Origin: an uncultured Pseudomonadota bacterium
GTDB taxonomy: Bacteria; Bdellovibrionota_B; Oligoflexia; Oligoflexales; CAIYRB01
Direction: 5' to 3'
Length of the DNA stretch: 43,911 nt
Assembly (NCBI GenBank): GCA_903915625.1
Contig: CAIWTN010000005.1
Location: 1 to 43,911 of the forward strand
Positions 8,265 through 16,207 of this stretch are shown piece after piece (the first letter of the stretch is position 1; each line of letters starts with the position of its first letter). A model generated the notes under the pieces. The model worked only from the letters and a program-made list of their open reading frames with translations. It was not told the DNA's origin and did no database searches. Position numbers and translations under genes: made by a program.

Positions 8265-9260
8265 ATGCCCATCTTGAAGCCTGAAGTTTACGAAATGGAC
8301 CGTCGGCACTTGCTAAAAATGACCGGTACCATGGGGATTGGTGCCACTTTTGTCTCGCCAGGCGAGCTTTTTGCCTCTGGCGCCTGCGATCGGATTGATA
8401 CCAGTCCGTCTTCGGTGCCCACCGAGCAAGCTGGTGCGACACTGCAATATTGGATCGATGGCATCCACTTTGGACCCCGCAAGGACATGAACAGTCCTCG
8501 TAGCGACCTGAAGTCGCGTGCCAACATAACACTATTTATGAACTTGTCTCAGTCAGCAGCAAGTTACGTGGAATCCGTTGTTTTTCTTGACCAGAATAAA
8601 AACACAGTAGGCGCGCGTTACTTCGACTCATCAATGAAGATGATCGATCATAACTATGTGCCATACGTCCGCTTTGAAAATGTCGATTTGGACTACACCG
8701 CCACTTACACTGTCATTTATTCGGTACGAACTGGTAGCAATCTGAAGCTCTACACAAGCTCGATTGTTAAGCCAACCATTAGCACCCTGAATACCACCTT
8801 TTTACCGCAAACCATGCGCAGCGATCTTCAGACCTTTTTGGTGGGCAACGCAGTAAATCCGACCCCGGGGCTGATTACTACACCTTTCCAATTTTACACC
8901 GCAAATGGCCTTGATCTACATAGTGCTCGCGGCCGTATCACAAAAATGTCAGGGGATGGTTCCGACTTTGTTGTCAACATTGACTTCATGCACGGAGACG
9001 CTGCAGCAGACCATTATATGCGCTACTTTATCGTCATGGACCCAGTCGGCCGGATCCTGGGATTCCATAAACGGAAGTCTATGAATGAGAACAACCAGTC
9101 AAGCGGTTCACTCGATGTGTCTGCGATTTCTGGCGATACACGAAACGAGTTTAACGTCCCTGACCTACAAATCGCAAATATAGCCGACTGTCCATACATT
9201 CAGATTTATACCGAAGATAGTTATGACGCCATTGCCCGGGGCATGATTCGTTTACGTTGA
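8265..9260 (+). CDS. Tat-exported protein with desulfoferrodoxin-like His motif
   Basis: A 331-residue protein; AGGAGA is well placed before the ATG at 8265. Residues 11 onward give DRRHLLKMTGTMGIGATF, a Tat-type signal. The mature protein has an N-terminal Ig-like domain (VESVVFLDQNK, then FENVDLDYTATYTVIYS) and a C-terminal domain in which LHSARGRI, VVNIDFMHGDAAADHYMRYF and IADCPY follow in order. That resembles the iron centre of superoxide reductase (desulfoferrodoxin), where a His, a H-P-M-x-x-x-H-Y and a late Cys bind iron. However, the His pair here is one residue wider and the late C-x-N-H has no second His, so iron binding is speculation. Downstream partner of the 7187 gene; no gene follows in the same unit within about 110 bases. 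Confidence 0.7.
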   Translation: MPILKPEVYEMDRRHLLKMTGTMGIGATFVSPGELFASGACDRIDTSPSSVPTEQAGATLQYWIDGIHFGPRKDMNSPRSDLKSRANITLFMNLSQSAASYVESVVFLDQNKNTVGARYFDSSMKMIDHNYVPYVRFENVDLDYTATYTVIYSVRTGSNLKLYTSSIVKPTISTLNTTFLPQTMRSDLQTFLVGNAVNPTPGLITTPFQFYTANGLDLHSARGRITKMSGDGSDFVVNIDFMHGDAAADHYMRYFIVMDPVGRILGFHKRKSMNENNQSSGSLDVSAISGDTRNEFNVPDLQIANIADCPYIQIYTEDSYDAIARGMIRLR

Positions 9261-9331
9261 TGGCATGGCTATGAAGAAGTGTTCAGTAGACCTAAGATTT
9301 AAGATTGCTATCTTTGGGGCTCGGGCCACTT

Positions 9332-9337
9332 TATAAT
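9332..9337 (+). promoter_or_regulatory. Candidate -10 box upstream of the DUF6279 gene
   Basis: A perfect TATAAT lies 34 bases before the ATG at 9372. No good -35 hexamer sits 16-18 bases upstream; TTGCTA is 21 bases away, which is too far for a standard sigma-70 promoter. The site is offered as a weak candidate. Confidence 0.25.
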
Positions 9338-9371
9338 GGTGAAAGGACATTCGAACTAGAAAGCCCCGACT

Positions 9372-10238
9372 ATGAAGCTCATCAAACGGTTCGCTGCCCT
9401 GATCGGCTGCAGCTTACTTACAGGCTGTCTCGTCAACAGCTTGATATATAAACATTTAGACTGGCTCATTCTCTACCAAATTGATCGCTACCTAGACTTA
9501 AGCTCCGAGCAAAAACATAAGATCGAAGGACCAATTGAAGCCACGGTTACCTGGTTTAAGACCGAGCGCCTCGGTGAGGTCATCGAGCTTTTACGCCAAG
9601 ATTTACTTACCGCAGAGAAACGTAAGTTTGACGGTTCCTCTTACGATCAGTGGCTGAATATTTTCGCCGAAAATCGGCGTCTAATCGCAGAAAAATTGAT
9701 TCCTATCGCAGCCCCATTAGCGGCAGAGTTGAGCGAGGATCAAATTGAACACCTGCAACATAAATTAGAGCATTGGAATCGCCCTTTGGAAAAAGTCGTA
9801 AAAAGTGACGACAAAGATTTTGAGGATGTACTGGAAGACTACGCCGACACTTCTTTGGACAGACTTGAATCCATGTTTGGCCCCCTGCGTAAGGATCAGA
9901 TGGAATTAATCGTCAAAAAGTTAGAATGGACACATGAAGGCCTACGTGATGAACTTCGCATTCGCACAAATGTACAGAATGAATGGCTGAAGCTATTACG
10001 TAGCCACGACCAAGTACGCTTAGTTGCAGCTATGCGTCAGGCCAACGGACTAGATCCGGCAGCAGACCAATTAACGGAGTACTACCAGTTTCAACAGCGC
10101 AGCCGGACGTTATGGCGCAACATGCGAGTTAGCCTGGAACCGACTCTTGATGAAAAACAGTGGCAACACCTACAGCACGCATTTAAAGATTTGCTCACCG
10201 AGCTGGAGCGACTGACTTCTAAGGCATCAAATAAATAG
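9372..10238 (+). CDS. DUF6279 family lipoprotein
   Basis: A 288-residue lipoprotein (LTGC lipobox, Cys19). Straight after the Cys comes YKHLDWLILYQIDRYLDLSSEQK, the typical opening of DUF6279 proteins, which are helical periplasmic lipoproteins of unknown function found in many proteobacteria. The rest is almost entirely helical and charged, with long Glu/Lys/Arg-rich amphipathic stretches such as DFEDVLEDYADTSLDRLES. Length is normal for the family. It has its own upstream gap and is convergent with hemW, whose stop lies 12 bases beyond. Confidence 0.85.
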   Translation: MKLIKRFAALIGCSLLTGCLVNSLIYKHLDWLILYQIDRYLDLSSEQKHKIEGPIEATVTWFKTERLGEVIELLRQDLLTAEKRKFDGSSYDQWLNIFAENRRLIAEKLIPIAAPLAAELSEDQIEHLQHKLEHWNRPLEKVVKSDDKDFEDVLEDYADTSLDRLESMFGPLRKDQMELIVKKLEWTHEGLRDELRIRTNVQNEWLKLLRSHDQVRLVAAMRQANGLDPAADQLTEYYQFQQRSRTLWRNMRVSLEPTLDEKQWQHLQHAFKDLLTELERLTSKASNK

Positions 10239-10250
10239 GCCGAAGATTTC

Positions 10251-11471
10251 TTAAATGTCGACACAAGAGCGCAGTACTTCAACGGCCCAACCAGCCTCGC
10301 GAAACCATTCATCAGATCGCAGCAGCAATCGACCGTCGGTAGTAAATGCGAGGATCCCAGTCTTGACAGCCTCACCCGCTACCAAAGTTGGTTGCCACTT
10401 CTTGCGACATCGTGCCAAAGCGGTACCAAAATCTATACCGCGAGTAGTCCTCAACCCGGAGCCTAAAAGCTCTATCAGCCAAGTGTCCATATCACGATCT
10501 GGATCAATCTCGGCACCTAAGCCCGACGCAACCTCATCCAAGGTCGCATCAACCAATCCATTCACATCCAAAGTAGACTTGCTAAATAAACGGTCATTAC
10601 GAGGATAGGCGTAACGAATCCCTGGCCCGTTAGGGTCAGCGAGGTATCCATGCGCTCCTGCACCAACTCCAATAAAAGACTGGTCCTGCCAATAGAGCCA
10701 ATTATGGGCGCAGCTATAACCAGCCTTAGCCCAATTTGATACCTCCTCATGATCGTAACCCTCGGCATGGAGCAGCGTCCGGGCAGCCTCATAGGCGGCG
10801 ACAATCGGAGACTCCGGCGGCGGCTTCACGACGCCGCGTTGGGCCTGACGACCAAGTGGGGTTTTACCCTCAAAAGTAAGACAATATAAACTCAAGTGCG
10901 GCACACCCATGGCGACCACCCGGCTCAAATCTTGAGCCCAACTAGCCTCAGTCTGACCCGGCCAGCCGTATATCAAATCAACATTTAAATTAGGTATCAC
11001 AGCCATGGCGGCCGCTACTCTATCAGCAGCCATGCCACCATCATGGGTCCGTCCGAGCACTTTTAAGCCCGCCGCATCAAAGGTCTGTACCCCTACGGAC
11101 ACTCGGTTGATACCGATATCGCGCCAGATAGCGAGCTTTTCCGCCTGAAGATCGTCGGGGTTTGCCTCGAGGCTGACTTCCGCGCCCGGTTGCAAAAACG
11201 ATGCAATCAATCTCATGATTGGCTGTAATTCAGCAGCGAACAGACTTGGCGTGCCGCCCCCAAAAAAGACCGACGAGATACCATCCTTCAACAACCCAGC
11301 CCTGGCTGAGGCAGCCAGCCATAGCTCTAACTGCCGCTTCAAAGCAGAGAAATATGCCGTAGAGACATCGCCCGTGAAATTAGCAGTCTTGGCAAAATCA
11401 CAGTAGGGACATACAGCCGCGCAGTACGGGATATGTAGATAAAGACCGAATTTATTTGAAGCAGAACTCAT
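10251..11471 (-). CDS. hemW: HemW, radical SAM haem chaperone (coproporphyrinogen oxidase-like)
   Basis: A 406-residue radical SAM protein. The N-terminus YLHIPYCAAVCPYCDF gives the CxxxCxxC cluster (Cys17, 21, 24), followed by FGGGTPSLF, EANPDD and GVQTFD. The C-terminal HemN-type domain follows (SNWAKAGYSCAHN, YWQDQSFIGVGAGAHG). HemW proteins were long annotated as oxygen-independent coproporphyrinogen III oxidase, but they lack the fourth Cys of true HemN and deliver haem to acceptor proteins. Here the residue after CPYC is Asp, as in HemW. Cytoplasmic or membrane-associated. It is convergent with the DUF6279 gene. The ribosome site before the ATG is poor. The exported cytochromes in this window are plausible final haem users, though HemW does not itself attach haem c. 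Confidence 0.9.
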   Translation of the reverse strand: MSSASNKFGLYLHIPYCAAVCPYCDFAKTANFTGDVSTAYFSALKRQLELWLAASARAGLLKDGISSVFFGGGTPSLFAAELQPIMRLIASFLQPGAEVSLEANPDDLQAEKLAIWRDIGINRVSVGVQTFDAAGLKVLGRTHDGGMAADRVAAAMAVIPNLNVDLIYGWPGQTEASWAQDLSRVVAMGVPHLSLYCLTFEGKTPLGRQAQRGVVKPPPESPIVAAYEAARTLLHAEGYDHEEVSNWAKAGYSCAHNWLYWQDQSFIGVGAGAHGYLADPNGPGIRYAYPRNDRLFSKSTLDVNGLVDATLDEVASGLGAEIDPDRDMDTWLIELLGSGLRTTRGIDFGTALARCRKKWQPTLVAGEAVKTGILAFTTDGRLLLRSDEWFREAGWAVEVLRSCVDI

Positions 11472-11515
11472 GCGACACGGATGTTACACGGAGCTACAGA
11501 CTTTGACTAGGGGGC

Positions 11516-12277
11516 CTACTTATTTTGTGTCGCAACATATGCCGCTATCTTGTCCTTTGTCGTGGCCCCAGGCTGCTCATTAATCGTCGTTACTATAGTG
11601 CTAACTGCGGATTGCATATTGCTGTTTCCGGATACCTGCGGCAAATCGCCGACTGCGAGCAAGTTAGTGAGCACCTGCTCTGCCTGCTCGGGGGTCATAT
11701 TGGCCAGTTGATCCACAGTTATGGTTCCGCTCGTCGGTGAGATAATGAACTGATTCAGGAACATAATCGAATAAGAACTTTGATAAATCGTCAGCTGCAA
11801 TATGGCACTAGCGCTATAGGAAAAAGCTTCGCTATCAGTCAAAATATTGGACGGAACTGCTCTCAGAGTTGCGACCGCAGATGCGACATCTGATAGGTCC
11901 TGTTGGTAGGTTTCTGCATCCACAGTATTTGGCGTGGGTAAGAAGGCAGAAAACGACGTAAGCGCACTGTCGCTTGACCCAAACTGTTTACGAGCGATAC
12001 CAAGTATATCGATGCCGCCACGACCCGCATAGGCCGCAGCCAGTAGCGGATAGCGTGAGTAGTTTTCTGGGTCATCAGCAATTGCTGGCGTCAAAACTTC
12101 GATAGCTGCAGAAAAATCACGATTGTTCAGATGGTTCTGAGCGATCTGTTCAGCGGTGGGTTTGTCGCATTTTATGCGCTTAAAGCCGCTCCAACAATCC
12201 CACAGGTTGTGATCGCCACTGCATGACACCAGCATCACTAGGAAACTCAGGCTGGTTAATTTACTTAGCCAGGGCAC
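11516..12277 (-). CDS. Small lipoprotein with TPR-like N-terminal part
   Basis: A 253-residue lipoprotein (LVSCSGD; Cys19) beginning at a GTG with AGGAG nine bases upstream. After a Cys-containing start (LWDCWSGFKRIKCDK), the stretch EQIAQNHLNNRDFSAAIEVLTPAIADDPEN has the rhythm of a tetratricopeptide repeat. The remainder is helical and Thr/Ser/Ala-rich, with no recognised motif. It starts 15 bases after the stop of the barrel protein gene at 12293, so the pair is almost certainly an operon. I infer an envelope accessory protein for the barrel; nothing more can be said. Confidence 0.75.
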   Translation of the reverse strand: MPWLSKLTSLSFLVMLVSCSGDHNLWDCWSGFKRIKCDKPTAEQIAQNHLNNRDFSAAIEVLTPAIADDPENYSRYPLLAAAYAGRGGIDILGIARKQFGSSDSALTSFSAFLPTPNTVDAETYQQDLSDVASAVATLRAVPSNILTDSEAFSYSASAILQLTIYQSSYSIMFLNQFIISPTSGTITVDQLANMTPEQAEQVLTNLLAVGDLPQVSGNSNMQSAVSTIVTTINEQPGATTKDKIAAYVATQNK

Positions 12278-12292
12278 TTTAATGAACTCCTA

Positions 12293-13450
12293 CTAAAAAC
12301 CAGTGCTTAGTGAGAACATGTACATGTGGCGCGGCGCCACTCCCGGGTGATCACCTAGTTCTCTAGTGTAAGCGGTCAAAGCTAGACGCAAGAAAAATAG
12401 GTCAACCTCCGCACCTATCGAGGGATAACCCTGGTAAAAACCTGCAGCCACTCCAAGGTGCTGGCGTAAAGTGACCTTAGTACCGGCGTATATCCTTTTA
12501 AATAGTGGCTGTTTATAAGCATTACCGATATCGCGGTAGTCGGCAGACAAATGGATGGCATCCGCACCAGTGTGCAGCGTCAAGCCAAGTCCGGCGCTAT
12601 TCACCTGCTTCAATTGCTTCGGCCCTGAGCTATCTCCAGCCATCTGCGTATCCCCGATATCATCCGCTTTGGCAGCCATAGTCAGATCGACAGAACTACC
12701 TTGGAAAAATAGAAGTGCCGCCAAATCCAACCCAACCCCAGAATTTTGCGAGTAAAGACTCTTAGCCATCTTTGGATCGCTATATTTGCTGATCTGAGTT
12801 TGATCGACTAAGTCTGCGCTGACATATTCTTCGCTAGCCATGATGTACTTTGCGGTAACACCAAATATCAACCAGGACAAAGGTGTCGGCACCGGTGCAC
12901 CTAAAGCGAAGCCGTTATAACTTTCTGTCTGTAGTTCAATTTGCGGCAGCCCCGCTGGTCCGTATTCATGAGCACCTAGATCAAGCTCAAAGCGACTGAA
13001 AAATGCGCCGCCAACTCTGCGAGTTAAAAGACTAATGGCCTCGCCCCAACCTAGACGGACCGGATTTTTCAGGACATCGTCAACGATCTCTGCAGACGAA
13101 TTTGCGGTCGATGAATTATTGCTCGACGAATCGGTAGAAGGTGAACCGGTGGAGCTGGCGCCGCCGGTTCCACCGGCAGACTTTGGCAGGAATTTCTTGG
13201 CAGTATTAAACGATTCTTTGTTTATCGTCAGTGTGGTGCTCGAACCAATCCAGCGGATGAAACCAGACGCTAAGTGCAGAAGCGCCGGGTTTGAGAATAG
13301 AGTCCCCTCCTTACTGGCACGCGTAAGGGATGCCCCGCCAGCAGCCAAGTCAAAGGGATCTTGGTACACGGGCTCTACGGTTTTTTTCGCATGCGCGGCC
13401 TGGGCACCGAGAATCAGGCTAAAAAGTAGAGCTACGCTAAAGCGCGCCAC
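12293..13450 (-). CDS. Outer-membrane beta-barrel protein (PorV/UPF0164-like)
   Basis: A 385-residue protein with a cleavable signal peptide (ending AAHAKK), then DPFDLAAGGASLTRASKEGTLFSNPALL, the amphipathic, Gly/Asn-Pro-rich opening of PorV/FadL-like barrels. Alternating hydrophobic strands follow and the protein ends with Phe (SLSTGF), the usual barrel end signal. Residues about 92-122 are an inserted Ser/Thr/Asn/Gly run with no hydrophobics, probably a surface loop or a linker. Start is GTG at 13450 with AAAGG upstream; an overlapping ATG is out of frame. Co-transcribed with the lipoprotein at 11516-12277. Transport substrate unknown. Confidence 0.7.
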   Translation of the reverse strand: MARFSVALLFSLILGAQAAHAKKTVEPVYQDPFDLAAGGASLTRASKEGTLFSNPALLHLASGFIRWIGSSTTLTINKESFNTAKKFLPKSAGGTGGASSTGSPSTDSSSNNSSTANSSAEIVDDVLKNPVRLGWGEAISLLTRRVGGAFFSRFELDLGAHEYGPAGLPQIELQTESYNGFALGAPVPTPLSWLIFGVTAKYIMASEEYVSADLVDQTQISKYSDPKMAKSLYSQNSGVGLDLAALLFFQGSSVDLTMAAKADDIGDTQMAGDSSGPKQLKQVNSAGLGLTLHTGADAIHLSADYRDIGNAYKQPLFKRIYAGTKVTLRQHLGVAAGFYQGYPSIGAEVDLFFLRLALTAYTRELGDHPGVAPRHMYMFSLSTGF

Positions 13451-13661
13451 ATGATTGCCTTTGTAAAGATTAGGGAACGAGGATTTCGGAAGGTGATCTT
13501 ATTTTACCGTAATCGTGAACTTTACACCCGCAGGACGGCTGCCCAATATCGCACAAGTTACTGTAATTAAAGCATTTATTTTTAAAACTAAAGTTTGGGC
13601 CCAGGATTCCGATAAGGGGAGAGCTTTAAGAAGAATTGCCGCTTGGTTTGAGGAATGCTGA

Positions 13662-14348
13662 ATGCGCACAATCAATTTAAAAACTGAGTCAAGTCACTTG
13701 CGACTTCAATTTGCAACTTTAGCCTTAGCTTCACTATTTACCGCGTGCAATATGGGGGGCAGCGCTCCGGCCCCAGCGCCAAAAGCCAAGGTACCAACAA
13801 CAGTAATCGATCCCAGCGGTTCCACATCGCTAGACCCTGAGCCCCCAGCAACCGAAAATGGGTCCGGCTCCGGCGGCTACTTGGTAAGCAAAGACCCGGA
13901 ATGTAAAAAGGCCGACGAGTGCCCACCAGCTAATCCCCTACTTAGGCTGTCAACCCCCTCGCTAACTGGGATCGGCGGTACCAAACTGACTTGGCAATTT
14001 GAGGCCTATGATCAGGCGCAACCGAAACGGCGCTTGGCAATTATTATCAAAGGATTACCCGACTTAGCTAACGTCGACCTGCCACTAACTTTGGGCACGG
14101 TGATTAATAAAATTACGGTCACCTATTTGCCTTCTGCAGCCCTAACCGGCCAACTCGACATCATAGTTCGAGACTTCGATCGCTGCATCGTATCCGAAGC
14201 GGAAAACGCTGTTTGTGTTAGCAGCACGTTCAACCCGGCTTACGACCGGCAACAGCCACCGGTCCCGTTCACAATTGAGGCAAATCCAAGCTCAGTTAGG
14301 AATTGTCCCAAGCCCGGCTTCTTAAGCACTCCGCCACCGGGCTGCTGA
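13662..14348 (+). CDS. Pro-rich lipoprotein of unknown function
   Basis: A 228-residue lipoprotein. The hydrophobic stretch LRLQFATLALASLFTACNMGG gives a lipobox LFTAC. Next comes a Pro/Ser/Thr/Gly-rich spacer of about 50 residues (APAPAPKAKVP and so on), followed by a compact beta-rich domain with KLTWQFEAYD and TGQLDIIVRDFDRC, and a Cys/Pro-rich end (NCPKPGFLSTPPPGC). No family recognised. The plan, a membrane anchor with a flexible spacer and an Ig-like domain, is usual for envelope or surface lipoproteins. It stands alone, divergent from the barrel gene and 106 bases before the fructokinase. Confidence 0.65.
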   Translation: MRTINLKTESSHLRLQFATLALASLFTACNMGGSAPAPAPKAKVPTTVIDPSGSTSLDPEPPATENGSGSGGYLVSKDPECKKADECPPANPLLRLSTPSLTGIGGTKLTWQFEAYDQAQPKRRLAIIIKGLPDLANVDLPLTLGTVINKITVTYLPSAALTGQLDIIVRDFDRCIVSEAENAVCVSSTFNPAYDRQQPPVPFTIEANPSSVRNCPKPGFLSTPPPGC

Positions 14349-14454
14349 TTTCGCTTGTGCAGCGCTAGTGGCCTGGTTCACTGTCAAGTTAAGGACAGGG
14401 CACCGGGTGCAGCCTGCGTTATGTATATGCTGCACCGATCAGGAGGATCGGCTC

Positions 14455-15354
14455 ATGCTAATCGGGATAGATCTGGGCGGGACGAAAATTGAACTGCTAG
14501 CCATGCAAGCGGATGGCACCGAACTGATGCGTCACCGAGTGCCGACTCCACGCGGCTCTTACGACGGAATCGTGAAGGCCATTGCCGACTTAATCTTCGA
14601 AAGCGAGCATAAGCTTGGCCAGACAGGCAGCATTGGTGTGGGGATACCTGGCACTCATGTAGAAGACACTGGTCTTATCAAGAACGCGAACACTACCGAA
14701 CTCAACGGTAAGCCCCTCTGGCGTGATTTAGAGCAGAAACTGGGCCGCCCCGTGCGGATTTCAAACGACGCGAATTGCTTCGCCCTATCCGAGGCCACAG
14801 ACGGTGCTGCCGCAGGTGAGAAGGTGGTCTTCGGCGTCATCCTGGGAACCGGCTGCGGTGGCGGTCTCGTGGTCCATGGCCATTGTCTAGGCGGCCGTAA
14901 TGGCATTGCCGGCGAATGGGGCCATAATCCGCTGCCGCGGCCTACGGCAGCCGACCTACCTGCACCACATTGTTTCTGTGGCCATGACGGCTGCATCGAG
15001 ACCTATTGCGCCGGTCCAGCCTTTGCCCGCGATTTCAAAAATGCAACCGGTCGCGATTTAAAACCAGCGGCAATTGTCGAGGCTGCGGCCAAAGGTGACC
15101 GTGACGCAGAGGCCGCCTATCAGAGGTACCTCGAACGCCTAGCAAGATCCTTGGCGCTCGTCATCAATATCGTCGATCCAGATTGTATCGTCGTTGGCGG
15201 TGGCATGTCGCATCTTGAACGCATTTATGAGGAAGTGCCTAGGCTCTGGTTAAGCCATGTATTTTCCGATCGCATAAGTACCCGGTTGGTACAGGCTAAA
15301 CATGGGGATTCCAGCGGCGTGCGCGGCGCGGCCAGGCTTTGGGACATCGGCTAA
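14455..15354 (+). CDS. mak: Fructokinase, ROK family
   Basis: A 299-residue ROK-family sugar kinase that phosphorylates fructose (and more weakly other hexoses) in the cytoplasm. Seen: ATP site IGIDLGGTK at residues 3-11; the GIPG loop and KNANTTELNG; catalytic Asp105 in SNDAN; GTGCGGG; His157 in GEWGHNPLP; and the ROK zinc site C-F-C-G-H-D-G-C (Cys173, 175, 180). The text from GIPG to the end, with GDSSGVRGAARLW, follows E. coli Mak closely, more than NagK or glucokinase. ATG 14455 has AGGAGGA nine bases upstream; the frame is open 29 codons earlier but that part is not protein-like for the family. No sugar transporter or regulator neighbours it. Confidence 0.9.
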   Translation: MLIGIDLGGTKIELLAMQADGTELMRHRVPTPRGSYDGIVKAIADLIFESEHKLGQTGSIGVGIPGTHVEDTGLIKNANTTELNGKPLWRDLEQKLGRPVRISNDANCFALSEATDGAAAGEKVVFGVILGTGCGGGLVVHGHCLGGRNGIAGEWGHNPLPRPTAADLPAPHCFCGHDGCIETYCAGPAFARDFKNATGRDLKPAAIVEAAAKGDRDAEAAYQRYLERLARSLALVINIVDPDCIVVGGGMSHLERIYEEVPRLWLSHVFSDRISTRLVQAKHGDSSGVRGAARLWDIG

Positions 15355-15436
15355 AAAGTCCACAGGATTCGCTGCTAAATGGTGACCACCTCATGCAAGT
15401 GTGCGACAATAGTGGCAGTTTGTAGTGGAGGCAGGC

Positions 15437-15736
15437 ATGGGACTTAGGATTATCGATCGGCATCCCCCAACTGTGCCGGTAGAGGTCAGCGAATCCGATT
15501 TCTTTGCGGAATTGACTGAAGAGAGCAAGCACTGGGCTAAGCTCCATGGCTTCACAAGTGCTGAGGCGCAGGAAAAACTGCTGGAAAAGGTAGGCAAGGC
15601 CAAGTCCAGGCTTCCAACAGCGACTGAAGTTACAGCCTGCGCAAATCGAATCCGAGAGCAACTAGCAAAAAACCGCGAACAAGGCTCGCTAGTACATGCT
15701 CAGGTCGATATCGCAACTCTACGAGAGCTGCTCTAA
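15437..15736 (+). CDS. Small helical protein of unknown function
   Basis: A 99-residue protein, ATG at 15437 with GGAGG five bases upstream (a GTG four codons earlier is unlikely). Highly charged and helical: FFAELTEESKHWAKLHGF, then a QEKLLEKVGKAKSR stretch, ending in LRELL. No signal peptide, no membrane segment and no metal motif. I do not recognise it. It lies 82 bases after mak and 60 before the next small gene on the same strand; these two orphans and the RNA methyltransferase may form one unit. Confidence 0.6.
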   Translation: MGLRIIDRHPPTVPVEVSESDFFAELTEESKHWAKLHGFTSAEAQEKLLEKVGKAKSRLPTATEVTACANRIREQLAKNREQGSLVHAQVDIATLRELL

Positions 15737-15796
15737 AATTCCACCACCCCACCACGCCCATTATGGGATTCTACCCAACTAAAAACGGAGCCGCCG

Positions 15797-16207
15797 ATGC
15801 CGGATGATTCGAAGTCCATTGCAGATAGCCTGCTGCGACTCCTAATAGGTCGCAACATAAATGAGCGCGACACAGAGTCCGAAGACGACTCCCCAAACGT
15901 CGATGCCAATACAGCTAAAGCACTGATTTCAACGCTATTTGCACGAGCAGGCAAAGGCAAAGACGAAGTCGTGCAAGTGGTCGCTCGGGAGATCGGCTTA
16001 GCCGTGGCTGCTATGATGAAGGAGCCCCTAGCTCTTTTGGCGAAGCACCAAAAATTACAGATTTCCTTTGAATTCGTGCCCAAACAGGGGCATGAAGGGG
16101 TGGCTGATGAGGCCCAAGGTAAGCGGCCACATAGGCCAAGGCGAGCTCGAGCCAGTAAGCGCGCCGCCACAAGGAGATCGACCCCTGACTCTGAAACTGA
16201 AAGTTGA
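15797..16207 (+). CDS. Small protein with Lys/Arg-rich tail
   Basis: A 136-residue protein in three parts: an acidic start (residues 20-40, ERDTESEDD), a central helix-strand region (VVQVVAREIGLAVAAMMKEPLALLAKHQ then ISFEFVP), and from about 106 a strongly basic tail (GKRPHRPRRARASKRAATRR). The tail looks like one that binds nucleic acid or another polyanion. The 3' end overlaps the start of the RNA methyltransferase gene by about 100 bases in another frame, so the basic tail is encoded on DNA that also codes for the methyltransferase N-terminus. CGGAG precedes the ATG. Family unknown; a ribosome or nucleoid-linked role is only a guess. Confidence 0.6.
   Translation: MPDDSKSIADSLLRLLIGRNINERDTESEDDSPNVDANTAKALISTLFARAGKGKDEVVQVVAREIGLAVAAMMKEPLALLAKHQKLQISFEFVPKQGHEGVADEAQGKRPHRPRRARASKRAATRRSTPDSETES

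Noticed and set aside
7187-9260. SoxY/SoxZ sulfur-oxidation carrier pair
   Set aside because: Two adjacent Tat-signal Ig-like proteins suggested it, but the SoxY C-terminal GGCG motif is absent and neither gene has other sox neighbours.
13035-13454. Plus-strand open frame of 139 codons opposite the barrel gene
   Set aside because: It is antisense to the low-complexity part of the barrel gene, which produces long open frames on the opposite strand. No start or family support.
16068-16106. Longer start (TTG at 16068 or ATG at 16092) for the RNA methyltransferase
   Set aside because: The ATG at 16107 has AAGGGG at correct spacing and the earlier part adds no domain. ATG 16092 remains a weaker option.
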